A stretch of DNA of 64,000 bases, taken from contig CATNEN010000034.1 of assembly GCA_950097015.1 (NCBI GenBank), positions 7,148,501 to 7,212,500 of the forward strand, given 5' to 3'. Of the stretch, positions 26,401-38,400 are shown piece after piece; within the stretch, counting starts at the first letter, position 1; each line of letters starts with the position of its first letter. The translations under genes and the position numbers were made by a program. The notes beneath the pieces were generated by a model that ran no database searches, had not been told where the DNA came from, and saw only the letters and a program-made list of their open reading frames with translations. This DNA comes from Macrostomum hystrix. Its lineage: Eukaryota; Platyhelminthes; Macrostomidae.

Positions 26401-29400
26401 TCCTGATTGGATTCTGACTACTGCTTCCTGGTTCGATTCTGGCCACTACATGCTTCCTGGTTCGATTCTGGCCACTACATGCTTTCTGTTTCGATTCTAG
26501 CCACTGCTTCCTGGTTCGATTCTGGCCACTACTGCTTCCTGGTTCGATTCTGGCCTCTACATGCTTCCTGGTTCGATTCTGGCCTCTACATGCTTCCTGG
26601 TTCGATTCTGGCCTCTACATGCTTCCTGGTTCGATTCTGGCCTCTACATGCTTCCTGGTTCGATTCTGGCCTCTACATGCTTCCTGGTTCGATTCTGGCC
26701 TCTGCTTCCTGGTTCGATTCTAGCCACCGTTTCCTGGTTCGATTCTGGCCACTACATGCTTTCTGGTTCGATTCTCGAAACTCCCAAGCACAAAATTCTT
26801 ACCAAAAGAGATTTGGGGAACAAATGCACATTTTAATTCTTCCTCCGAATTGGGACAGCAACAGATGTGCCTTAGGCTGTTCTCACCTCAACAGGGAGAC
26901 GGAATAGAAAAGTATTTAAAATCCTATTTGTCCTGCTTCGAAATATCGTTTAATTGGAAACTCAAATTCGTATCTAATTACTGAATCTCATCCCATCCCA
27001 TTTGGGACTGTAGAAATCAACTTCCTTTAAAGGGTATGTGCTCAGTAAATGAAGTCTCCTTTGTCATCAAAGCAACAGTCAACTTTTGAGTTATCGGCTA
27101 TCAGTGACTTGGCCTCAGTGATCGCAGTCTGTCAGGACAGCTGTTAAAAATCAATCAAATTTCGTTTTTAACAATAATGAATAGGGAAAATATACTGCTA
27201 CGATTCCGAGTATGTACTGCTACGATTCCGAGAAATGTACTGCTACATTCCGAGTAATGTACTGCTACATTCCGAGTAATGTACTGCTACGATTCCGAGA
27301 AATGTACTGCTACGATTCCGAGAAACGTACTGCTACGATTCCAAATATTATGCTGCTACGATTCCGAGTAATGTACTGCTACGATTCCAAATATTATGCT
27401 GCTACGATTCCGAGTAATATGCTGCTACGATTCACTTATTGACAGCTCTCACACTCTCACACACTCTCACACATCTCACACACTCTCACACACTCTCACA
27501 CACTCTCATACATCTCACACACTCTCACACACTCTCACACACTCTCACACACTCTCACACACTCTCACACTCTCACACACTCTCACACACTCTCACACAC
27601 TCTCACACACTCTCACACACTCTCACAAACACATTCACATGCTCTCGAAAGCACATTCACACTCAAAAACTAATTTGCACTACCACATATTCACACTCAC
27701 ATATTTCAAACGCATTCACACATATTTTTGACGCACAAAAACCTAATCAGATCTTTCTCTCTCTCGCCTTAATTTCTGCAAAACTGCTGCCTTATCACGG
27801 GCAGACAAATACTCTGAAGTCTTGGAGGACGAGTCAATATGCAGGATTGTCGCCATCGCATCTAGATTCTCTTGTGTCAGACGCCGGCCTCTGACACCAC
27901 CTTGGTCAGCTGCTGGCAAAGTTTCACATCGGGTCTCGATCTTGCGCCAGCGGCTAACCCACTTTGTTTATCCACGAAAGCGACAGACGGCTAATTGTGA
28001 ATTGCGAAACATTCCAGTTGTACTCTTCTCCTCACCTCTCTCAGTTGCTTCCCTTCAAACGTTTGATTGCAGCGATAAACTGGCAGCGACTGCTGGAATT
28101 TAGCAAAATGCTCCTTCAGCAATTATCTCGCCTAGGTTTTCCGTTTGCATGAAAAATAGACTTTGCGTCAAAACTGCTGTCCGAAAAGTAGGTCCAACAC
28201 ACTTCAACTTTCTGCCCAAAAAGGTCGTTGCGAGTAATTAATTATAAGTACTATTGGATTTGTGTATTAAATTGAAGAGGGACAAAATGGTCAACCTATT
28301 ATTCTACACACATTCACACTCTCACACACTCATTCACACTCTCACACACACATTCACACTCTCACACACTCATTCACACTCTCACACACTCATTCACACT
28401 CTCACACACTCATTCACACTCTCACACACTCATTCACACTCTCACAAACAAATTCACGCTCTCAAACACTCATTCACACTCTCACACACTCATTCACACT
28501 CTCACACACTCATTCACACTCTCACACACTCATTCACACTCTCACACACTCATTCACACTCTCACACACACATTCACACTCTCACACACTCATTCACACT
28601 CTCACACACACATTCACGCTCTCACACACACATTCACACTCTCACAAACAAATTCACGCTCTCAAACACACATTCACGCTCTCACACACTCATTCACACT
28701 CTCACACACTCATTCACACTCTCACACACTCATTCACACTCTCACACACACATTCACACTCTCACACACTCATTCACACTCTCACACACAAATTCACGCT
28801 CTCACACACACATTCACACTCTCACACACTCATTCACACTCTCACACACACATTCACGCTCTCACACACTCATTCACGCTCTAACACACTCATTCACGCT
28901 CTAACACACTCATTCACGCTCTCACACACTCATTCACGCTCTCACACACTCATTCACGCTCTCACACACACATTCACACTCCCACACACACATTCACGCT
29001 CTCACACACACACATTCACGCTCTCACACACACATTCACGCTCTAACACATTCTCAGACACACATTCACACTCCTACACAAAAATTCACGCTCTCACACA
29101 CACACATTCACGCTCTCACACAAACATTCATGCTCTCACACACACATTCACGCTCTCACACACACACATTCACGCTCTCACACACACACATTCACGCTCT
29201 CACACAAACATTCACGCTCTCACACACACATTCACGCTCTCACACACACACATTCACGCTCTCACACACACATTCACGCTCTAACACATTCTCAGACACA
29301 CATTCACACTCCTACACAAACATTCACGCTCTCACACACACACATTCACGCTCTCACACAAACATTCACGCTCTCACACACACATTCACGCTCTAACACA

Positions 29401-32400
29401 TTCTCAGACACACATTCACACTCCTACACAAACATTCACGCTCACACACACACACATTCACGCTCTCACACACACACATTCACGCTCTCACACAAACATT
29501 CACGCTCTCACACACACACACTCACGCTCTCACACACACATTCACGCTCTCACACACACACATTCACGCTCTCACACAAACATTCACGCTCTCGTTGTCC
29601 GCAGTTCGTGGCTCACCCGCACTGCCAGCAGCTGCTCGCCGCCCTGTGGTATGACGGTCTGCCCGGCTTCCGGCGCCAGCACCTGATCCTGCAGATGGGG
29701 ATGATCGCCACGTTCGCTGGCATTTTTCCCGCCCTGGCGTTCATGTACCTTCTGGCGCCCAGGTCAAATATGGGACAGAAAATGCGCAAACCGTTCATTA
29801 AATTCATCTGCCACAGCGCGTCCTACCTGCTCTTCCTAGGTGAGATAATTGGTAGATGTTTTCCAGGTCTAATTAATCAGGCAAATTGGGGAATTTTATT
29901 CAGCAATCCGAATCCAATATGCTTATTAAGGGATTTAGCATCAAAACGATCCCAATCCCATCAGTCAATATGGGGATTTTTCAATGAAACAATCCTCATC
30001 CCACTTGTCTATGTGGGATTTTATATCAAAACAATCAGAATCCCATCAGACTATTTAGGGATTTTTATGAAACAATCCCAATCCTTCTTAGGATTGTTAT
30101 CGGAGGTTGTTATCGGAACAAGCAAAATCAGTAGATTTTTCAACTGAAGCGATCCCAAATCGCATGAGTCTATTAGGGGACTCAACTGAAGAATCCCCAA
30201 TCCCATCAGTCCATTTTATAGGGGATTTTTATCGAAGCAATCCCCAATCCCATCAGTCCATTAGGGGATTTTTATCGAAGCAATCACCAATCCCATCAGT
30301 CCATTAGGGGATTTTTATCGAAGCAATCCCCAATCCCATCAGTCCATTAGGGGATTTTTATCGAAGCAATCCCCAATCCCATCAGTCCATTAGGGGATTT
30401 TTATCGAAGCAATCACCAATCCCATCAGTCCATTAGGGGATTTTTATCGAAGCAATCACCAATCCCATCAGTCCATTAGGGGGATTTTTATCGAAGCAAT
30501 CCCCAATCCCATCAGTCCATTAGGGGACTTTTATCGAAGCAATCCCCAATCCCACCAGTCCATTAGGGGACTTTTATCGAAGCAATCCCCAATCCCATCA
30601 GTCCATTAGGGGACTTTTATCGAAGCAATCCCCAATCCCATCAGTCCATTAGGGAATTTTTATCGAAGCAATCCCCAATCCCATCAGTCCATTAGGGGAC
30701 TTTTATCGAAGCAATCCCCAATCCCATCAGTCCATTAGGGGACTTTTATCGAAGCAATCCCCAATCCCATCAGTCCATTAGGGAATTTTTATCGAAGCAA
30801 TCACCAATCCCATCAGTCCATTGGGGGATTTTTATCGAAGCAATCACCAATCCCATCAGTCCATTGGGGGATTTTTATCGAAGCAATCCCCAATCCCATC
30901 AGTCCATTAGGGGATTTTTATCGAAGCAATCACCAATCCCATCAGTCCATTGGGGGATTTTTATCGAAGCAATCACCAATCCCATCAGTCCATTAGGGGA
31001 TTTTTATCGAAGCAATCACCAATCCCATCAGTCCATTGGGGGATTTTTATCGAAGCAATCCCCAATCCCATCAGTCCATTGGGGGATTTTTATCGAAGCA
31101 ATCACCAATCCCATCAGTCCATTAGGGGATTTCAAAATTCACTAGCCAATGAGCCTCTTATTGAAAGTACACTGCAGAGGCAGAGAAAGCAAAATTTGCA
31201 AACAAACAATCAATTCAGGTTTCCTGGTGCTGGCAGCAATCAGAGTGGAGGATCTCCTATTTGACTCCATGGAGCGAAAGATGCAGGAACGCGGCGCTGG
31301 TCCCTCCCGCGTGGAATTCATCATAGTCACCTACGTGATCGGTGAGGCCGCAGAGTTATGGAGCTATGGAGAGCAATTTACAGTTTTAATAATCCCTTCT
31401 TTCTACTCTTTGCTTGCTTCTATCTAGGGCGATAGGCTAGGCACAGAAATTTCTAGTTTGTTCCATTCCAAGCCTTTCGTGATCGATTTCGTTCATCCGC
31501 CCAGGGGCACAGCCACATCCAATATCCCCTAACTGGGCACAGAGCACTGTCTTCTCAAGCACTGTCACTACTTACTCATCTTGATTGTTCCATTTCTCAG
31601 AGTCTGTGTTGACCTCGTTCATGTCATGGTTTTACTGAACTCTGAAAACGCTTTCTGTCGTTTTCTTTCGAAACCTGATCGGACAAGTTTGTCTTCGAGG
31701 CGAAATACGGCTTAGACAGATTTAGGGAGGGACAATTTGTGGAGACACGAATTTATGGATGAAGAAATAAATTTGATTATTGTCGGGGCAGAGTAGATTA
31801 AGTGAACAAGGCGCTGAGAAACTTAATTTCAAGATGGAAGAAAAATTTAATGGAAAAAGTAAATTAGGAATAATTGAGAATACTGTGCGAGACACAGGGA
31901 GAGAGACGGAGAGAGGGAGAGAAAGGGGGTAGAGAAGGAGAAAGAAGGAGAGAGAAGGAGAGAGAAGGAGATAGAAGGAGAGAGAGAAGGAGAGAGAAGT
32001 AGAGAGAAGGAGAGAGAAGGAGAAAGAAGAAGAGAGAAGGAGAGAGAAGGAGAAAGAAGAAGAGAGAAGGAGAGAGAAGGAGAGAGAAGGAGAAAGAAGA
32101 AGAGAGAAGGAGAGAGAAGGGGAGAGAAGGAGAGAGAAGGAGAAAGAAGAAGAGAGAAGGAGAGAGAAGGAGAAAGAAGAAGAGAGAAGGAGAGAGAAGG
32201 GGAGAGAAGGAGAGAGAAGGAGAGAGAAGGAGAGAGAGAAGGAGAGAGAGGGAGAGAGGAGAGAGGAGAGAGGAGAGAGAGGAGAGAGGAGAGAGAGGAG
32301 AGAGAAAGGGAGAGAGAAGGAGAGAGAAGGAGAGAGAAGGAGAGAGAAGGAGATAGAAGGAGAGAGAGAAGGAGAGAGAAGTAGAGAGAGAAGGAGAGAG

Positions 32401-35400
32401 AAGGAGAGAGAAGTAGAGAGAGAAGGAGAGAGAAGGAGAGAGAAGGAGAGAGAAGGAGAGAGAAGGAGAGAGGGGGAGAGAGAGGAGAGCACCTCCAATC
32501 CCAGGCACTGACGCGGTAAAGAGTTAAAGCTGACTTTAATTTTAATTTTTCCGATATTTCGAATTAAAAATTCTTCATCAGGGCAGAAAGCCAAGATTCA
32601 AACAATGTTTTGTCTGACAGCGGCAAAAAAAATAGTAGACACATCTGTAAAGCATGCACAAAGAAGACTTCTAGTTAAGATTTCTCCACTTGCGGTTCGG
32701 TTGACTTGTTTTCTCCTCTCTTCTACATCCTTTCATTCCTTTTTTCTAGCCCAGTCTCCGTCTCGGCCTCGCAAAAAGGAAGCGCGAGTTTTTGCAGCAG
32801 AGGGGCCAGGATGCGGGCCAAGCGGCAGAATTAATGGGAGGAGGAACGCATATTCTGTTTCTAATTAATCCTGCGAAGCTTTTTCAATTTAATGGACCAA
32901 GAAAAACAACATCTCCAGCTGGTCTGGCTGCGTGCGGGCGAGACACATCAGAAAAAGAGAGAGTAGAAACAAGATAGAGTGAACAAGAGATTGAGAGGGA
33001 AGTAGAAAGATAAGAGAGGAGTGAGGAGTGAGGAGTGAGGAGTGAGGAGAGAGGAGAGAGGAGAGAAGAGAGAAGAGAGGAGAGAGGAGAGAGGAGAGAG
33101 AAGAGAGGAGAGAAGAGAGGAGAGAGAGGGAGAGAGGGAGAGAGAGAGCGGGAGAGAGGAGAGAGGACACTGCCCATTGAATTTCAAAAATCTAATGTTG
33201 GAATCGATTCCGATATGTATCGAAAATATTGAAATCAGGATTCGAACCAAGGCAACTCCAGACGCGTTTCGCTCTTATTGGAGCTCATCAGTAGAGTCTA
33301 GCCTAGCGCTCTAGCCATTAGGCTATAGGCGCTTGTTCAAATCCAGCTTTCAATCTCAACATATCGTTATCGATTCGGCAGCGCCCCGCAACTCAATCCA
33401 TACTCACTCAACTCCGTGGCACTGACTCGGTCGTACGAGACGCCGGTGCTGGCCTGAGAGAGAGGGAGAGAGGGAGAGAGAGGGAGAGAGAGTGGGAGAG
33501 AGGAGAGAGGACACTGCCCTCTGTGAGGAGTGAGGAGTGAGGAGTGAGGAGTGAGGAGTGAGGAGTGAGGAGTGAGGAGAGAGGAGAGAGGAGAGAAGAG
33601 AGAAGAGAGAAGAGAGGAGAGAGGAGAGAGGAGAGAGAAGAGAGGAGAGAGGAGAGAGGAGAGAGGAGAGAGGAGAGAAGAGAGACGAGAGAGGAGAGAG
33701 GAGAGAGGAGAGAAGAGAGACGAGAGAGGAGAGAGGAGAGAGGAGAGAGGAGAGAAGAGAGAGGAGAGAAAGGAGAGAGGAGAGAGAGGAGAGAGGAGAG
33801 AGGAGAGAAGAGAGAGAAGAGAGGAGAGAGGAGAGAGAAGAGAGAGGAGAGAGGAGAGAAGAGAGAGAAGAGAGGAGAGAGGAGAGAAGAGAGAGGAGAG
33901 AGAGGAGAGAGGAGAGAGGGGAGAGGAGAGAGAGGAGAGAGGAGAGAGGAGAGAGGAGAGAGGGGAGAGGAGAGAGAGGAGAGAGGAGAGAGGGGAGAGG
34001 GGAGAGGAGAGAGAGGAGAGAGGAGAGAAGAGAGAGGGGAGGGGAGAGAGAAGAGAGGAGAGAGGAGAGAGGAGAGAGAAGAGAGGAGAGAGGAGAGAGG
34101 GTGAGGAGAGAGAAGAGAGGAGAGAGGAGAGAGGAGAGAGAAGAGAGGAGAGAGGAGAGAGGAGAGAGGAGAGAGAAGAGAGAAGAGAGGAGAGAGGAGA
34201 GAGGAGATAGGGGAGAGGAGACAGGAGAGAGGAGAGAGGAGAGAGGAGAGGAGAGGAGAGGAGAGGAGGAAAGGAGAGAGGAGAGAAGAGAGAGACGAGT
34301 GAATTAAAGCAAAATGTTGAAGCGCATAACAACCAGTTCAGAAGAAAATAAAATTTGATAATTTTTGCCAGAAGAGATTTTTAGCACTGACAGTTAGACT
34401 AAACCAAACGAAAAGTACTAAGTCGCCAACGGGCTCAGACAGAGAAGCCGAGCGGATAAAGTTGAAATTCCCAAGAGTAAAAAAGAGGGATTACATTTTG
34501 AAAGATTCAGGAGCTGCTATGCTTTTACATCGGAATCTTCACGAAGTTTTGTCGCCGTATTAATCAGATAAACAAAATCCCCCATGCAGCAAGTCTAAGA
34601 TTTTATCACCGACTCGCTAAGCTTCGAAAAGATCATCGTCAAAAATCCCAAAGAAAATTCCCAAAGCTTAGATCGAACTCCACGTCGGCATCTCGAATAT
34701 GGATAAACACTTTTAATCCCCTGTCGCAGTTTCCGCTGGCAAGAGAAAAATAATTTCCCCCATTTTTCGCTATTTTTTCTCTCTCGACCTGCTAGTCTAG
34801 GTTCTCGCGCCCTCCAGATTCAGAGAGGGATCTCAAATTTTCATAGAATTGTTTCTTTTTCCGTTCTCCCCGACTGCTCCGACCCAGCATCCCCTCAACC
34901 CAGCGATCTCTGATGAAGCCGCTTCGGACGGTCATTCGCTTTTCTGCTTTTTTGCTCGTCTTTCCCTGAGCTCTCTTCCTTCCTGCTTAGTCAGTCTGGG
35001 CGGGGGAGCACCCGATCTTCATTCGAATGGAATGACGGATAGAAATTAGAGAGAGAGAGAGTTGAGGCCCCCCACCTAGCAGTGCAGACCTGATTCTGCC
35101 AGGCCTCATATAATCAGGTCCACCCGTCACATCAATTGAATGACGTTACTAAAAATGCATAGAGTTAGTATATAGAGTGGTAGCACGACCATTGCCTGCG
35201 CTCAACTTCCTGCACAGCAGCTGACTAAATAGTAGTAGCTATTTAATATTTAATTAGATGAGAAATAACAAATAAACAAGTTTATAATTGCTCGTATGTG
35301 TATTTTTTATATTTATTACATTATTAGCATCGTGCAGTCAGTTGTCGCGCAGTCAGTTGTCGTGCAGGCAGTTGTCGTGCAGGCAGTTGTCGTGCAGTCA

Positions 35401-38400
35401 GTTGTCGTGCAGTCAGTTGTGATGCAGTCAGTTGTCGTGCAGTCAGTTGTCGAGCAGTCAGTTGTCGTGCAATCAGTTGTCGTGCAGGAAGTTCTCGTGC
35501 AGGAATTTGTCGTGCAGTCAGTTGTGATGCAGTCAGTTGTCGTGCAGTCAGTTGTCGTGCAGTCAGTTGTCGTGCAGTCAGTTGTTGTGCAGTCAGTTGT
35601 CGTGCAGTCAGTTGTCGTCCACGACAGTTGTCGTGCAGTCAGTTGTCGTGCAGTCAGTTGTCGTGCAGTCAGTTGTCGTGCAGTCAGTTGTCGTGCAGTC
35701 AGTTGTCGTGCAGGCAGTTGTGATGCAGTCAGTTGTGATGCAGTCAGTTGTCGTGCAGTCAGTTGTCGTGCAGTCAGTTGTCGTGCAGTCAGTTGTCGTG
35801 CAGTCAGTTGTCGTGCAGTCAGTTGTCGTGCAGTCAGTTGTCGTGCAGTCAGTTGTCGTGCAGTCAGTTGTGATGCAGTCAGTTGTGATGCAGTCAGTTG
35901 TGATGCAGTCAGTTGTCGTGCAGTCAGTTGTCGTGCAGTCAGTTGTCGTGCAGTCAGTTGTCGTGCAGTCAGTTGTCGTGCAGTCAGTTGTTGTGCAGTC
36001 AGTTGTCGTGCAGTCAGTTGTCGTGCAGTCAATTGTCGTGCAGGCAGTTGTCGTGCAGTCAGTTGTCGTGCAGTCAATTGTCGTGCAGTCAGTTGTCGTG
36101 CAGTCAGTTGTCGTGCAGTCAGTTGTCGTGCAGTCAATTGTCGTGCAGTCAGTTGTCGTGCAGTCAGTTGTCGTGCAGTCAGTTGTTGTGCAGTCAGTTG
36201 TGCGCAATTTTCGCAAAACGGTATAGAGTAGTGAGCTCGACTGAGTGAATTCGCTGGCAATAGTTATTCAAAATTACATTTAATAAATCGGCTCGCTTCC
36301 CTCCCTATTTCTAAGGTTTCGTCTGGCAAGAAATCAAGCAGCTATGGAATGAAGGAGCCAAAGCCTACGTGACGGACATGTGGAATCTGCTAGACTTTGC
36401 AACCAATGCACTCTACATTGCCACAATCACGCTGCGAGGGGTGGCTTGGTACAGGGTGAGCTAGCTTGGAATTCGCTCCACATTGCCCAATACTGAGTTG
36501 CTTTTTATCCTATCCCTCTCCAAATCCTCTCCTCCTCTCCCTCATCCTCTCCCTAATCCTCTCCCTCATCCTCTCCCTCATCCTCTACCTCATCCTCTCC
36601 CTCATCCTCTCCCTAATCCTCTCCCTCATCCTCTCCCTCATCCTCTCCCTAATCCTCTCCCTCATCCTCTACCTCATCCTCTCCCTAATCCTCTCCCTCA
36701 TCTTCTCCCTCATCTTCTCCCTCATCCTCTCCCTAATCCTCTCCCTCATCCTCTCCCTAATCCTCTCCCTCATCCTCTCCCTCATCGTCTCCCTAATCCT
36801 CTCCCTCATCCTCTCCCTAATCCTCTCCCTCATCTTCTCCCTCATCCTCTCCCTCATCTTCTCCCTAATCCTCTCCCTCATCCTCTCCCTAATCCTCTCC
36901 CTCATCCTCTCCCTCATCGTCTCCCTAATCCTCTCCCTCATCCTCTCCCACTCCTCCCCTTATCCTCTCCCACTGCCTCTCCCTCATCCTCTCCCTCATC
37001 CTCTCCCTCATCCTCTCCCACTCCTCCCCCTTATCCTCTCCCACTGCCTCTCCCTCATACTCTCCTCTCCCTCATACTCTCCTCTCCCTCATACTCTCCT
37101 CTTCATCATACTCTCCTCTTCATCATACTCTCCTCTCCCTCATACTCTCCTCTCCCTCATACTCTCCTCTCCCTCATACTCTCCTCTCCCTTATACTCTC
37201 CTCTCCCTCATACTCTCCTCTCCCTCATACTCTTCTCTCCCTCATACTCTCCTCTCCTCATACTCTCCTCTCCCTCATACTCTCCTCTCCCTCATAATCT
37301 CCTCTCCCTCATACTGTGGCAGGTTCAACAGGATGGCAGCCTAGCCAACATTCACCGGCAGTACTGGGACGCCTACGATCCCACTCTGATCTCGGAGTGC
37401 CTATTCGCCACTGCTAACATCTTCTCCATGCTGAAGCTAGTGTACATATTCACGGTGAATCCACACCTGGGACCTCTACAGATCTCATTAGGCAGGATGC
37501 TGTCGGATATACTCAAATTCCTATTTGTTGTCGTGCTGGTGCTGAGCAGTTTCGCTTGCGGCTTCAACCAGCTGTACTGGTTCTACGCATACGAGAGAAA
37601 CAAGTACTGCAAGGACGTGAAGCTGGGCTTCGGCATCACTGGCTCAGACCTGGAGAAATACCAGTACTGTGTAACTAGAGGCCGCACCTTTTCAAAGTAA
37701 GCGGTCGAATTGTTCAGGTGGAGCCACCCGGCCTAATGGGTAGCCTGAACTGCGAGAGGCGGAGGGGTGAGACAGAGGGGTAAGAGACAGAGGGGTGAGA
37801 GACAGAGGGGTGAGAGACAGAGGGGGAAGAGACAGAGGGGTGAGAGACAGAGGTGTGAGAGACAGAGGGGTGAGAGACAGAGGGGTGAGAGACAGAGGGG
37901 TGAGAGACAGAGGGGTGAGAGACAGAGGGGGAAGAGACAGAGGGGTGAGAGACAGAGGTGTGAGAGACAGAGGGGTGAGAGACAGAGGGGTGAGAGACAG
38001 AGGGGTGAGAGACAGAGGGGTGAGAGACAGAGGGGTGAGAGACAGAGGGGTAAGAGACAGAGGGGTGAGAGACAGAGGGGTGAGAGACAGAGGGGTGAGA
38101 GACAGAGGGGTGAGAGACAGAGGGGTGAGAGACAGAGGGGTGAGAGACAGAGGGGTGAGAGACAGAGGGTGAGAGACAGAGGGGTGAGAGACAGAGGGGT
38201 GAGAGACAGAGGGGTGAGAGACAGAGGGGTGAGAGACAGAAGAGTTAAAGATAGAGGGGTGAGAGACAGAGGGGTGAGAGACAGAGGGGTGAGAGACAGA
38301 GGGGTGAGAGACAGAAGAGTTAAAGATAGAGGGGTGAGAGACAGAGGGGTGAGAGACAGAGGGGTGAGAGACAGAGGGGTGAGAGACAGAGGGGTGAGAG

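Noticed and set aside
27822-28152. Overlapping 60-90-codon frames in TRPC intron 2
   Set aside because: No domain, no consistent exon phases, and no similarity to TRPC segments, which are all accounted for.
30130-31132. Regular repeats resembling a CRISPR array
   Set aside because: Units are directly tandem with no unique spacers, lie in an animal gene intron, and there are no cas genes.
35296-36260. 300-codon frames on both strands (Val/Gln/Ser or Thr/Cys/Asp repeats)
   Set aside because: Encoded by the gtcgtgcagtcagtt array in a TRPC intron.
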